A DNA stretch of 64,000 nt from Mycolicibacterium alvei. GTDB taxonomy: Bacteria; Actinomycetota; Actinomycetes; Mycobacteriales; Mycobacteriaceae. The position numbers and the translations under genes were made by a program. The notes beneath the pieces are model-generated. The model had not been told where the DNA came from. It ran no database searches and saw only the letters and a list, made by a program, of their open reading frames with translations. This document shows positions 1 to 12,556 of this stretch, one piece after another. The stretch covers positions 310,001-374,000 of the forward strand of contig NZ_AP022565.1 in assembly GCF_010727325.1 (NCBI RefSeq). Reading direction: 5' to 3'. Every line of letters begins with the position of its first letter. Within the stretch, counting starts at the first letter, position 1.

Positions 1-302
1 AGGCCGTACAGCGGGGTGGCCAGCGAGTAGAGGAACTCACCCTCCGAACCGAGGGGCTGGTATTCCCACGGCCAGAACAGGAAGATCACCAACAGCGCCA
101 GGCCCGAAAGCCCGCCGAACAGAAGCCAGTATGCGACGAGGCGTTCGGTGCGCTTCTCGGCCTTGGTCCCTGCGACCGGCCAGCGCGGCTCCTTGAAGAT
201 GGTCTCGACGCCGTCGATCTTGCCGCCGAGCTCGACGAGCTCCTCACGCGACATCTCGGCAAGTTCGGCGTCGCTCGGGATCTTCGGGTTGTTGTCGGTC
301 AT
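1..302 (-). CDS. qcrA: QcrA, Rieske iron-sulfur subunit of cytochrome bcc (partial, N-terminal part)
   Basis: N-terminal 100 residues of the Rieske subunit of the actinobacterial cytochrome bcc complex, which passes electrons from menaquinol to the cytochrome cc subunit. The visible part starts [18 protein letters not shown] and includes the first membrane segments ([19 protein letters not shown]). The [2Fe-2S] domain lies beyond the window edge, so its Cys/His ligands cannot be checked. The start codon overlaps the qcrC stop (ATGA at 299-302), which indicates translational coupling in the ctaE-qcrC-qcrA order. Identification rests on this context and on the mycobacterial N-terminal sequence. 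Confidence 0.92.
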   Translation of the reverse strand, partial: MTDNNPKIPSDAELAEMSREELVELGGKIDGVETIFKEPRWPVAGTKAEKRTERLVAYWLLFGGLSGLALLVIFLFWPWEYQPLGSEGEFLYSLATPLYG

Positions 303-1105
303 GCTCGTGCCCCGATCCACATCGCGATGCCGATAGCGGCGACCATTCCGATGATCCACATCGCCATGCCTTCGGGACCGGGCCCGAAGCCGCCGAGTCC
401 GTAGCCGCCGTAGCTGGGCGCCTGTGTCGATTCTTGGACGTAGGCGATGATGTCGCGCTTCTCTTCCGGCGACAGCTGCCGGTCGGAGAACTTGGGCATG
501 TTCTGCGGTCCGGTCAGCATCGCCGTGTAGATCTGTGCCGGCTCGGCCTCACTGAGGTCGGGTGCGTACTTACCGGAGGACAGCGCGCCGCCCTTACCGG
601 TGAAGTTGTGGCAGGACGCGCAGTTCAGCCGGAACAGGTCGCCGCCGCGGGCCACGTTGGAGCCGATCAGCGACTCCTGGGCCACGCCGCCGTGCTCATT
701 GCGGAGCAGCGTGGGGCCACCGCCGTTGGCCTGAACGAAGGCACCGAGGGCGTCGATCTGATCCTCGTCGAAGTGCTTGGGCTTGGCCGGGGCCTGAGCC
801 TCACCGCGCATCGCGGGCATACGACCGGTCGACACCTGGAAGTACACCGCTGCCTCGCCGGTGCCGATCAGGCTGGGCCCACGATCGGGCACACCCTGCA
901 GGTTGGCGCCGTGGCAGGAGATGCACGACGTGTCGAACAGTTGCTTACCCGTGCGCAGTAGCGCCGACTGAGACTCGTCGGCGACCGCGACCTGCGGTGT
1001 GGGCGTCAGCGTGGCCGCAACACCACCTGCGACTGACAGGCCGACCAGCAGCAGGATGCCTGCTGACAGTCGTCGGCGCAGTCGTCGGCGCGACTTGCTG
1101 GTCAT
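299..1105 (-). CDS. qcrC: QcrC, diheme cytochrome cc subunit of the bcc-aa3 supercomplex
   Basis: Diheme cytochrome c that wires the bcc complex directly to the aa3 oxidase, replacing soluble cytochrome c in actinobacteria. Two CxxCH heme sites are visible: CISCH at residues 61-65 and CASCH at 162-166. An N-terminal basic stretch and hydrophobic segment ([19 protein letters not shown]) direct export, and a C-terminal anchor ([20 protein letters not shown]) holds it in the membrane. I chose the ATG at 1105 (268 aa) because AGAAGGGG lies 4-5 bases upstream; an in-frame ATG at 1132 would add nine residues and has no such site. ctaE lies 38 bases upstream on the same strand. Confidence 0.95.
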   Translation of the reverse strand: MTSKSRRRLRRRLSAGILLLVGLSVAGGVAATLTPTPQVAVADESQSALLRTGKQLFDTSCISCHGANLQGVPDRGPSLIGTGEAAVYFQVSTGRMPAMRGEAQAPAKPKHFDEDQIDALGAFVQANGGGPTLLRNEHGGVAQESLIGSNVARGGDLFRLNCASCHNFTGKGGALSSGKYAPDLSEAEPAQIYTAMLTGPQNMPKFSDRQLSPEEKRDIIAYVQESTQAPSYGGYGLGGFGPGPEGMAMWIIGMVAAIGIAMWIGARA

Positions 1106-1143
1106 CGAACCCCTTCTCATCGAATCGAACATCGGCCGGCCGA

Positions 1144-2986
<1,843 letters not shown>

Positions 2987-4867
2987 GTTCTGCTGCTGGG
3001 CAGCGGCCAGTCGCGCCGAGCGAGCGGTGGCCGCCCACTGTGCGTAGCGGCCCGCGGCCCCGAGCGGCGTCGCGTAGCCGGTGTCGGTGCGCACGATGCG
3101 GACCCCGGGTGCGGCCAGCCAGCGGGCGATGAGCGCGGTCTCCTCCAGGAGCGCGCCGCCCAAAGGCGTTGCGGTGGGCAGGATCACCTGCGCGGCCGCA
3201 CAGATGGCGTCGACCACCGGCATCGGTGGAACCCCGCGTCCGGCGGTCCCCGCCCCGGCGAGTCGGCCGTGGCGGACCACCGCGAATTGCCAACCGCCGT
3301 CGCCGTCGGCGCGGGCAGCCACGAGTTCGGGGAGATCGGCCAGGGCGCGCAGACGCTGCCCCCGCCACAGGGCCTCGATGGCCACCGCGGCATCGTCACG
3401 TAACCGCGCCGCGGTCTCGTACCGTCGGGCCGCCGCAACCTCGCCGATATGGGTCAGAGTGGCGGCCAGGGCGCTGTGGTCGGCGCCGTCGATCAGCGCG
3501 GTGGCACGTTGCACCGTGGCGCGGTATTGCTCGGCCCCGATGTCCTGCGGGGCCGGGCACGGGGACAGTTCGACCTCCGGGCAGCGGTGCGTGGCTGTCG
3601 CGCCGAAGCGGGCCGTGCAGGTGCGCACCCCGGTGAACCGGGCCAGCAGCGCCGCCGACCGTATCGCATCGGACCGGGCCGAGAATGGTCCGAAAGCGGT
3701 GCGGCTCCCGGGGTTTCGCACCGCGGACAATCTCGGGAAGGCCTCGTCGGTGAGGGCCACCCACCACCACCGCTGGGGATACTTGGAACGCCGGTTGTAG
3801 GGCGGCGCATGGGCCGCGAGCAGTCGCAGCTCCCGTACCCCCGCCTCCAGATCGTGAGCGCATTCGACATGGTCGACGACGCGCGCGAGTGAGGCCATCT
3901 CCTTCATCCGGGCCCGGGGGTCGGCACCGGTGAAGTACTGCCGGACGCGGCGTCGTAGGTCGACCGCCGTGCCGACGTAGAGCACCTCGTCGGAGGGGCC
4001 GCGGAACAGATAGACGCCGGGCCGGTTGGGCAGCCGGTCGGCCAGGGAGCGGTTGCGGCGCTGGGCCGGTGTCACATCGGGCAGATAGTTGCGGAGATCG
4101 GCGAAGGTGTGGATGCCCTGGTTTCCGACCCGCTCGATCAGTCCGTGCAGGACGTCGACGGTGGCGCGGGCGTCGTCCAGGGCGCGGTGGGTGGGTGTGG
4201 TGGACGCGCCGAACAAGCGGGCCAGTGCGGACAGTTTCACGCTGGGCGCCTCGTCGCGGGTGAGGACGCGGCGGGCGAGTTTCACCGTGCACAGCACCGG
4301 CGGCCGCGGCCAGCCGAGCTCCGCCCGTCGGGCTGCGGCCCGCAGGAAGCCGATGTCGAACCCGGCGTTGTGGGCGACCAGCACCGCACCCCGGGAGAAC
4401 TCCAGGAATGCGGGAAGCACCGATTCGATGCGCGGTGCGTCGCGCACCATCGCCGTGGTGATTCCGGTGAGTTCGACGATCTGCGGTGGAATGGAACGGC
4501 CGGGGTCGACGAGCGTGGCCAGCTCGCCGAGCACCTCGCCGCCGCGAATCTTGACCGCACCGATCTCGGTGATGGCGTCGTAGCCGTCGCCCGGTGCCTT
4601 GGCGGTGGCCCGGCCTCCGGTGGTCTCCAGATCCACCACCACGAAGGTGGTGTCGGCGAGTGAGAGCGCGTCGAAGTCGGAGCCGGGATCGAATTGCAGG
4701 GCCAGCTGCCCGGTATCGGCGGTATTGCGCTGGCCCATGGGGATGACGGTAGATCCAGCCCCCGACATTTAACGGCCAGGCTGGGCCCACCCGCAGAACT
4801 GTCTCGACGCAACTTGTCGGTATGCGGCGATACGGTGCGCCCAACACCGATCGAGAGGATGGTCAAG

Positions 4868-5134
4868 ATGACCGGAGTGCGCCAGGACAACTGGTTCTAC
4901 GCCGACGAGCCCTACGGCGACGAACCGGTCACCGGCAGCGTGACCATCGACTGCGACGATTGCGCGGTACGCGGGCCCGGATGCCAGGACTGCGTCGTCA
5001 GTGTTCTGCTCGGGATTCCCGAAACTTTGCTGGATGACGAGCGTCAGGCACTGGAAGTGCTCGCTGACGTGGGCCTGGCGCCGAGGCTGCGGCTCGTCCC
5101 AATTCACCGGGGCGGCAGATCCGGGGTCGCCTGA
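4868..5134 (+). CDS. Small Cys-rich protein of unknown function (88 aa)
   Basis: Starts MTGVRQDNWFYADEPYGDE and contains two CxxC-type pairs within CDDCAVRGPGCQDCVVSVLL, which could bind a metal or form disulfides. No signal peptide or membrane segment is seen. The ATG at 4868 follows GAGAGGA by a suitable distance; an in-frame ATG at 4859 is possible. It lies between the convergent or divergent exonuclease and ripC, and is probably transcribed toward ripC, 152 bases downstream. I do not recognise a family and infer only that it is a real gene from its codon use and ribosome site. Confidence 0.7.
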   Translation: MTGVRQDNWFYADEPYGDEPVTGSVTIDCDDCAVRGPGCQDCVVSVLLGIPETLLDDERQALEVLADVGLAPRLRLVPIHRGGRSGVA

Positions 5135-5286
5135 CGACACGCAGCGCTTGGCTCACAGGAAAATATCCAGGGTGGGCTGTTAAATTTGCAGCTTCCGTTG
5201 GACAAGCCCGTTGCCGTTTCGTAACCTATCTGAGACCTAAGAGCAGTTCGAGGCGGCTCGCCATCGCCAGTTGTGAGGACGAAAAC

Positions 5287-6423
5287 TTGAGGCACGAGCG
5301 CGCGCACCGGCCCACAAGTCGTGTCAAGCGATCCATTGCAGGTGCAATAGCGGGCTTGATTCTGATACCCGGATTCCTGGCCGTGAGTTCGCACGCCGAT
5401 CCTGCCGACGATGCCATGGCAAAGCTCAACGAGCTGTCCCGCCAGGCCGAGCAGACCACCGAGGCCATGCACTCCGCGCAGCTCGACCTGAACAATAAGG
5501 TTGCCGCACAAGAGGCTGCGGAGAAGAAGCACACCGACGACGCCGCCGCGGTCGGTCAGGCCGAGTCGCAGCTGGCAATCTTTCAGACTTCGGTCAACAA
5601 GGTAGCTGCAGCCCAGTACATGGGGGGTCGCACGTCCGGGGTGGATGCCATCCTGACTGCCGACTCGCCGCAGCAGCTGATCGAGCAACTCGCGGTGCAG
5701 CGCGTGATGGCCACCGAGATGTCGGCGCAGATGAAGAACTTCCGCTCGGTGGGCGAGAAGGCCGCAGTGGCCGAGCGGGAGTCGGCTACCTCGGCCGCCG
5801 AAGCCAAGACCGCCGCTGAACAGGCCGCCGCAGTGCGCGCCGACCTGCAATCCAAGCAAAGTCAGTTGCAGGTCCAGATCGCCGTCGTCAAATCGCAGTA
5901 CGAGGCGCTGAGCCCGGCCCAGCGGGAAGCGATGGCGGCCCTGCCGCCGGCCCCGCCGGTGCCCGCGCCCGATGCGTTGCCGCCGGCGCAGGATCCCGCA
6001 GTGTTGGCTGACCCGCCGAACGGCATTCCACCCGGCGACGTTGCACCGCCGGAGGGCGCACTCCCGGACGGGGGCGGCGGGCATTCCGGCACCGTGATCC
6101 AGGCGGCGTTGAGCCGCATCGGCTCGCCGTACTCCTGGGGCGCGGCCGGCCCCAGCTCGTTCGACTGTTCGGGTCTGGTGATGTGGGCGTTCCAGCATGC
6201 CGGAATCTCGCTGCCGCATTCGAGCCAGGCCCTGGCCCGCGGTGGTCAACCGGTCTCGACGGATTCGATGCAGCCGGGTGACGTGGTGACCTATTACTCC
6301 GACGCCTCCCATGTGGGCATCTACATCGGTGACGGGAAGATGGTGCACGCGTCGACCTACGGCACCCCGGTGCGGGTCGCCCCGGTCAACAATGCGCCGA
6401 TCTACAACGTTCGCCGGTACTGA
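5287..6423 (+). CDS. ripC: RipC-like NlpC/P60 peptidoglycan endopeptidase
   Basis: Secreted peptidoglycan hydrolase that cuts stem peptides. A signal peptide covers about residues 1-37 (ends VSSHA). A long Ala/Glu/Gln-rich coiled coil (about 40-210) is typical of hydrolases controlled by FtsEX-like partners. A Pro-rich linker follows, then a C-terminal NlpC/P60 domain with catalytic Cys294 (FDCSGLV), His342 (SHVGIYIG) and His354 (MVHAS). The start is TTG 5287, with GTGAGGA upstream. The FtsX activation known for mycobacterial RipC is established for the family, not shown here. The next gene overlaps its end by 32 bases. Confidence 0.92.
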   Translation: MRHERAHRPTSRVKRSIAGAIAGLILIPGFLAVSSHADPADDAMAKLNELSRQAEQTTEAMHSAQLDLNNKVAAQEAAEKKHTDDAAAVGQAESQLAIFQTSVNKVAAAQYMGGRTSGVDAILTADSPQQLIEQLAVQRVMATEMSAQMKNFRSVGEKAAVAERESATSAAEAKTAAEQAAAVRADLQSKQSQLQVQIAVVKSQYEALSPAQREAMAALPPAPPVPAPDALPPAQDPAVLADPPNGIPPGDVAPPEGALPDGGGGHSGTVIQAALSRIGSPYSWGAAGPSSFDCSGLVMWAFQHAGISLPHSSQALARGGQPVSTDSMQPGDVVTYYSDASHVGIYIGDGKMVHASTYGTPVRVAPVNNAPIYNVRRY

Positions 6424-7282
6424 GGCGACCGAGAAGTCCGATAGCGGTACCGCACTGAGCGCGCACAGGCGCCTGCTGGTCGCGCTGTTGCTGGTGGAGC
6501 TGGCAGCGGCAGCTGCTCTGTTGTGGAAATCTGCACCGCCCCCGTCGCCTCTGCAGGCGGTGCCGTCTGCCCTCACCGCCGTGCCTGCGCGCCCAGCGCC
6601 CGACCCGGTCACTGCCCTGGTGTTGCCCGATGGACGTGCCGCCCGTTTACTCGCCCTCGGCGGCTCGCAGTCCTCGGCCCTGCTTCAGCGTCTTGCCGCC
6701 GAGCTTCCTGACGCCGCTGCCGCGGTTACCGCGTTCTGGGGTCCGGACTGGCCGCGCGACATCGAGATCGCGGTCGCGGGTTCCGATCAGCAATTCCGGG
6801 TGCTGGCCGGCGGAGCCGCGGACATCGCCGCGACCGCTACGGCCCAGCGGATCATGTTCGCTCCCGGGGCCGCCGGTATGAGCCCGGCAGCGCTGCGAAT
6901 TGTATTGCGCCATGAGCTGTTTCATTACGCAGCCCGGTCGCGGACAGCGGTCGATGCGCCCCGCTGGCTGACCGAGGGAGTGGCCGACTACGTCGGCCGA
7001 CCACCTGCCCCGCTACCCGGTCCGGTGCAGGCGGCGACGCTGGCGCAGCTGCCCACCGATGCCGATCTCGACACACCCGGCGCCGCCCGCAGCCTCGCCT
7101 ACGACCGGGCGTGGTGGTTCAGCCGCTATGTCGCCGACGCCTACGGTGTCCCGAAGCTGCGTGAGTTCTACCTGCACGCCTGTGAACCCGGGCACCCGGA
7201 GGTGACCGTCGCATTACGGGAAACCTTGGGCGCCGAACTCGATGCCGTAGTTGCCGGTTGGCATCGTTGGCTGACCGGATAG
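6392..7282 (+). CDS. Membrane-anchored putative zinc metalloprotease (Rv2189c-like)
   Basis: 296-residue protein with one N-terminal membrane segment (RRLLVALLLVELAAAAALLW) and an extracytoplasmic domain. It carries HELFH at residues 174-178 and WLTEGVADY with Glu195, the HExxH plus downstream Glu layout of gluzincin metalloproteases (peptidase MA-like). Zinc binding and proteolysis are inferred from these motifs; M. tuberculosis Rv2189c is annotated only as conserved. The ATG at 6392 overlaps ripC by 32 bases. Later starts inside the membrane segment are possible but would break it. Coupling to ripC suggests a shared role at the cell envelope. Confidence 0.78.
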   Translation: MRRSTTFAGTEATEKSDSGTALSAHRRLLVALLLVELAAAAALLWKSAPPPSPLQAVPSALTAVPARPAPDPVTALVLPDGRAARLLALGGSQSSALLQRLAAELPDAAAAVTAFWGPDWPRDIEIAVAGSDQQFRVLAGGAADIAATATAQRIMFAPGAAGMSPAALRIVLRHELFHYAARSRTAVDAPRWLTEGVADYVGRPPAPLPGPVQAATLAQLPTDADLDTPGAARSLAYDRAWWFSRYVADAYGVPKLREFYLHACEPGHPEVTVALRETLGAELDAVVAGWHRWLTG

Positions 7283-7285
7283 CCT
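7280..7285 (+). promoter_or_regulatory. Candidate -10 element before the pimB leader ORF
   Basis: TAGCCT fits TANNNT, overlaps the TAG stop of the upstream gene, and ends 7 bases before an ATG at 7293. Transcription would start at that ATG. Confidence 0.4.
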
Positions 7286-7292
7286 GTCGCCG

Positions 7293-7325
7293 ATGGACGA
7301 CAAACGGGCAGGGATAGCGCGATGA
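7293..7325 (+). CDS. Possible 10-codon leader ORF coupled to pimB
   Basis: ATG-started ORF encoding MDDKRAGIAR, whose TGA stop overlaps the pimB ATG (ATGA, 7322-7325). With a TANNNT hexamer 7 bases upstream it would be a leaderless small ORF that delivers ribosomes to pimB. Leaderless small ORFs are common in mycobacteria; this one is inferred from spacing alone. pimB also has a modest ribosome site of its own (CAGGGA), so the ORF could be incidental. Confidence 0.35.
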   Translation: MDDKRAGIAR

Positions 7326-8455
7326 CGCGGGTTTTGTTGGTCACCAACGACTTTCCACCGCGCCGCGGCGGTATCCAGTCATATCTGGAGGCGTTCGTCG
7401 ACGAGTTGGTCCGTGACGGCTCGCACCAGCTCACGGTGTACGCGCCGAAGTGGAAGGGCTGCGCAGATTACGACGCGGCCGCCGGGTACCAGATCGTGCG
7501 GCACCCGACCACGCTGATGGTCCCCGAGCCGATGGTGGCCACCCGCATGCAGCGGTTGATCGCCGAGAACGACATCGAGACGGTGTGGTTCGGGGCGGCC
7601 GCACCGCTGGCACTGCTGGGCCCGCTGGCGCGGCGGGCCGGCGCCACCCGCGTGGTGGCGAGCACCCACGGCCATGAGGTCGGCTGGTCGATGCTGCCGG
7701 TGGCGCGGAGCGCATTGCGACGTATCGGAGATGACGCCGACGTCGTGACGTTCATCAGCCGCTATACCCGCGGCAGGTTCGCCTCGGCGTTCGGTCCCCA
7801 CGCGGCGTTGGAACGCCTGTCGCCCGGCGTCGATACCGACCGATTCGTACCCGACCCGGTGGCCCGGGCCGAACTGCGCGCGCGGTACCGGCTGGGCCAA
7901 CGTCCGGTGGTGGTGTGCCTGTCCCGTCTGGTCCCGCGCAAGGGCCAGGACATGCTGATCCGCGCCTGGCCGGCCATCCGGCGCCGCGTGCCCGACGCGG
8001 CATTGGTCATCGTCGGCGGGGGACCGTATCTGCCGACCCTGAAACAACTCGTGCACACGCATGACGTGGGGGCCGACGTGGTCTTCACCGGCGCGGTACC
8101 CGGTGTGGAGCTGCCCATGCACCACGCGATGGCCGACGTGTTCGCCATGCCGTGCCGGACGCGCGGTGCGGGCCTGGATGTCGAGGGACTGGGCATCGTC
8201 TACCTGGAGGCCTCGGCGTGCGGCGTGCCGGTGATCGCCGGAACCTCTGGCGGGGCACCGGAAACCGTTCTGGACGGCCAGACCGGCACCGTCGTGGACG
8301 GCACCGACGTCGCCGCGGTCGCGTCCGCCGTTTCCGACCTACTGGCCGATCCGGGCCGCGCCGCCGCGATGGGTGTGGCCGGGCGGCACTGGGCCGTCGA
8401 CAACTGGCAGTGGCGTTCGCAGGGCGCCCGGCTGGCCGGGCTGTTGTCGGGCTGA
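7322..8455 (+). CDS. pimB: PimB, GDP-mannose-dependent phosphatidylinositol mannoside mannosyltransferase
   Basis: GT4 glycosyltransferase that adds the second mannose to phosphatidylinositol monomannoside on the cytoplasmic face of the membrane, an early step toward PIM, LM and LAM. The N-terminal acceptor lobe starts TRVLLVTNDFPPRRGGIQSY. The donor lobe has PRKGQDMLIRAWP and the EX7E motif in EGLGIVYLEASACGVPVIAG. Its 377 residues fit the family. It sits between the ripC pair and convergent fadD15, as in M. tuberculosis (Rv2188c). Confidence 0.95.
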   Translation: MTRVLLVTNDFPPRRGGIQSYLEAFVDELVRDGSHQLTVYAPKWKGCADYDAAAGYQIVRHPTTLMVPEPMVATRMQRLIAENDIETVWFGAAAPLALLGPLARRAGATRVVASTHGHEVGWSMLPVARSALRRIGDDADVVTFISRYTRGRFASAFGPHAALERLSPGVDTDRFVPDPVARAELRARYRLGQRPVVVCLSRLVPRKGQDMLIRAWPAIRRRVPDAALVIVGGGPYLPTLKQLVHTHDVGADVVFTGAVPGVELPMHHAMADVFAMPCRTRGAGLDVEGLGIVYLEASACGVPVIAGTSGGAPETVLDGQTGTVVDGTDVAAVASAVSDLLADPGRAAAMGVAGRHWAVDNWQWRSQGARLAGLLSG

Positions 8456-8463
8456 CCCGGGGC

Positions 8464-8469
<6 letters not shown>
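8450..8469. terminator. Short inverted repeat between convergent pimB and fadD15
   Basis: GGCTGA and TCAGCC flank an 8-base loop; each arm contains the stop codon of one of the two convergent genes. There is no T tract on either side, so it would be at most a weak bidirectional terminator. Confidence 0.3.
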
Positions 8470-10281
<1,812 letters not shown>

Positions 10282-10375
10282 GATCTTGCCCTCCAGGCTC
10301 GTGATGCTCGCTTTGCGAGTCAGCCTAGTCGGCCGCGGTAGGCAGGTGATCGTGCATGTGTGAAGCTAGTCCGCG

Positions 10376-10765
10376 ATGAACAGCATTCAGATCGCCGACG
10401 AGACGTTCGTCTGCGCCGATCCGGTCGCCGTGGGCGCCGCGGTCGCCGATCCCGCCAGCTGGCGGCGGTGGTGGCCCGACCTGGTGCTCAAGGTTGTCGA
10501 GGATCGCGCCGACAAGGGCCACCGCTGGAATGTGACCGGTGCGCTCACCGGCACCATGGAGGTCTGGCTGGAGGAGGTGATGGACGGTGTGGTGTTGCAT
10601 TACTTCCTGCACGCCGAACCCTCCGGCGCCACGGCAGAGCAGTTGGCCGATATGGATCTGGCGAAGCTGAACCACCAACGTCGCGTCGCGGGCAAGGTGA
10701 TGGCATTCGGGATCAAACAGCGGTTGGAGTCGGCGCGGCCGGTGGGAGTGTCCCGACTGGCCTGA
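10376..10765 (+). CDS. SRPBCC-like small protein (Rv2186c-like)
   Basis: 129-residue protein with features of the START/polyketide-cyclase fold: FVCADPVAVGAAVADPASWRRWWPD near the N-terminus, then alternating strands and a C-terminal amphipathic helix. Such proteins bind hydrophobic ligands in a cavity; no ligand is evident. It starts a plus-strand run leading to a second SRPBCC protein, an ArsA-like ATPase and the PlsM acyltransferase, and is divergent from fadD15. Confidence 0.75.
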   Translation: MNSIQIADETFVCADPVAVGAAVADPASWRRWWPDLVLKVVEDRADKGHRWNVTGALTGTMEVWLEEVMDGVVLHYFLHAEPSGATAEQLADMDLAKLNHQRRVAGKVMAFGIKQRLESARPVGVSRLA

Positions 10766-10797
10766 CCGGTGTTGTCGGCGTCTCCCTAACGGGAGGG

Positions 10798-10803
10798 TAG
10801 ATT
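10798..10803 (+). promoter_or_regulatory. Candidate -10 element before the SRPBCC-ArsA operon
   Basis: TAGATT fits TANNNT and would start a transcript near 10810 with a leader of about 30 bases before the GTG at 10842. No convincing -35 element at 16-18 bases. Confidence 0.3.
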
Positions 10804-10841
10804 TCTCGGCGAGAGCCAGACATCCCCGCGGGGAGAAGGGT

Positions 10842-11285
10842 GTGGCGGTGGCCGACAAGACGACACAGACCATCTACATCGACGCTGATCCGGTGACGGT
10901 GATGGATGTCATCGCAGATATCGGCTCGTACCCGGAATGGGTCGCCGAATACAAGGAAGCCGAGGTCCTGGAGACCGACGCGCAGGGCAATCCCAAGACC
11001 GCCAGGATGGTGCTCGACGCCGCGGTGCTCAAGGACACCATGGTGCTGACCTACGTGTGGCCCGCCGACCGCACCTCGGTGACCTGGTCGCTGGTGTCCA
11101 GTTCGCTGCTGCGGTCGCTGGAGGGCGCATATCGCTTGGCGCCCAAGGGATCCGGTACCGAGGTCACCTATGAGCTTTCGGTCGATCTGATGATCCCGAT
11201 GATCGGCCTGCTCAAGCGCAAGGCTGAGCGGCGACTCACCGACACCGCGCTCAAAGACCTGAAGAAACGAGCAGAGGCTGAGTGA
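10842..11285 (+). CDS. SRPBCC family protein (Rv2185c/TB16.3-like)
   Basis: 147 residues with the classic cyclase/dehydrase pattern: QTIYIDADPVTVMDVIADIG, YPEWVAEYKEAEVLE, then a conserved SSSLLRSLEGAYRLAPKGSG and a helical end. Probably binds a lipid or isoprenoid ligand; no catalytic residue is evident. The GTG start follows GGGAGAAGG. Its TGA overlaps the GTG of the ArsA-like ATPase, so the two are co-translated. Confidence 0.85.
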   Translation: MAVADKTTQTIYIDADPVTVMDVIADIGSYPEWVAEYKEAEVLETDAQGNPKTARMVLDAAVLKDTMVLTYVWPADRTSVTWSLVSSSLLRSLEGAYRLAPKGSGTEVTYELSVDLMIPMIGLLKRKAERRLTDTALKDLKKRAEAE

Positions 11286-12556
11286 CTTCGCCGGACGGGA
11301 GCGCACGGACCCCTGCGAAGATCAGCCTGTTCGTCGGCAAGGGCGGGGTAGGTAAGTCGACGCTGGCGACCGCCACCGCGGTCCGGGACGCCGCGTCTGG
11401 TCAGCGGGTGCTGATCGTGTCCACCGATCAGGCTCATTCCACCGGCGACGTCCTCGGGATCGCGCTCGCTCCCACCGGGGGGCGGGCCCCCACCCGGGTG
11501 CTCAGCGATCTGGGTGCCGGCCTGACCGACGCCGGTGGCGTTTTGGACGCACTTGCCCTTGACACGCTGGCGCTGCTGGGTGCGCGTTGGGTGGAGACGG
11601 CTGGTCCGCTGGCAGCTCGTTTCCCCGAGTCTGATCTGGGAAGCATTGCCCCTGAAGAACTTTCGGCTCTTCCCGGAATCCAGGAAGTCCTCGGACTTCA
11701 CGAGGTGGGTGAGCTCGCCGATTCCGGCCGCTGGGATCACGTGGTGGTGGACTGCGCCTCGACGGCCGACGCACTGCGGATGCTGACGTTGCCGGACACT
11801 TTCGGCCTGTATCTGGAACGAGCCTGGCCGCGGCACCGGCGTCTGTCGGGCTCACCCGATGCGGTCGGTGCGGCCATCGTGGCCCTGATCGAACGCGTCG
11901 ATGCCGGTATCCGCCGGCTCGGGACCCTGCTCACAGACGGCTCACGGGTGAGCGCACACCTGGTGCTCACCCCGGAGCGGGTGGTGGCCGCCGAGGCCTC
12001 GCGGACGCTGGGATCGCTTGCCCTGATGGGTGTCGAGGTGGCCGAGATCATCGTCAATCAGATTTTGGTGCAGGATGATTCGTTCGAGTACCAGAACCTG
12101 CCTGCCCATCCCGCATTCGACTGGTACACCGAGCGGATCGCCGAGCAGCAGGCCGTCCTCGACGGCCTCGACGCCGCGATCGGTGACGTGCAGCTGGTGC
12201 TCGTTCCACACGTGCCGGGGGAGCCGATCGGCCCCAAGGCGCTGGGGGAGCTGCTCGAAGGTGCCCGACAGCGCGACGGGTCGCCGCCGCCGGGTCCCCT
12301 GCGGCCCGTCGTCGACCGGGAGTCGGGGTCTGGACTCGAAGCGCTGTACCGGTTGCGGCTAGAGTTGCCGCAGATCGATTCGGCCGACCTCACGTTGGGT
12401 CGCGTCGACGACGACTTGATCATCGGCGTCGCAGGCATGCGTCGCCGCGTGCGGTTGGCCTCTGTCCTGCGTCGGTGCGTCGTGACGGATGCCCAATTGC
12501 GCGGTGGCGAGCTGACCGTACGTTTTCGTCCGAACCCGGAGGTGTGGCCGGCATGA
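11282..12556 (+). CDS. ArsA/Get3-like ATPase (Rv2184c-like)
   Basis: 424-residue P-loop ATPase of the ArsA/Get3 group. The deviant Walker A is visible in FVGKGGVGKSTLATATAVRD, with the switch region VSTDQAHSTGDVLG and an A-loop-type sequence VVVDCASTADALRML. Family members energise arsenite export or tail-anchored protein targeting; there is no ars gene here, and the substrate is unknown. It is tightly coupled to genes on both sides (GTGA and ATGA overlaps), placing it in an operon with an SRPBCC protein and a Cys-motif protein next to plsM. Confidence 0.85.
   Translation: MTSPDGSARTPAKISLFVGKGGVGKSTLATATAVRDAASGQRVLIVSTDQAHSTGDVLGIALAPTGGRAPTRVLSDLGAGLTDAGGVLDALALDTLALLGARWVETAGPLAARFPESDLGSIAPEELSALPGIQEVLGLHEVGELADSGRWDHVVVDCASTADALRMLTLPDTFGLYLERAWPRHRRLSGSPDAVGAAIVALIERVDAGIRRLGTLLTDGSRVSAHLVLTPERVVAAEASRTLGSLALMGVEVAEIIVNQILVQDDSFEYQNLPAHPAFDWYTERIAEQQAVLDGLDAAIGDVQLVLVPHVPGEPIGPKALGELLEGARQRDGSPPPGPLRPVVDRESGSGLEALYRLRLELPQIDSADLTLGRVDDDLIIGVAGMRRRVRLASVLRRCVVTDAQLRGGELTVRFRPNPEVWPA

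Noticed and set aside
1106..1132. Upstream ATG start for qcrC
   Set aside because: The ATG at 1105 has AGAAGGGG at a good distance and the upstream nine residues have none.
5135..5286. c-di-AMP (ydaO) riboswitch before ripC
   Set aside because: This motif is known before some mycobacterial resuscitation/hydrolase genes, but the 152-base gap shows no recognisable conserved core; a lone GTAACC was also too weak to call an MtrA site.
5104..6612. Minus-strand 502-codon open frame over ripC
   Set aside because: Runs antisense to ripC, which has a clear signal peptide, coiled coil and NlpC/P60 catalytic residues; the translation is His/Arg/Gly-rich shadow sequence.
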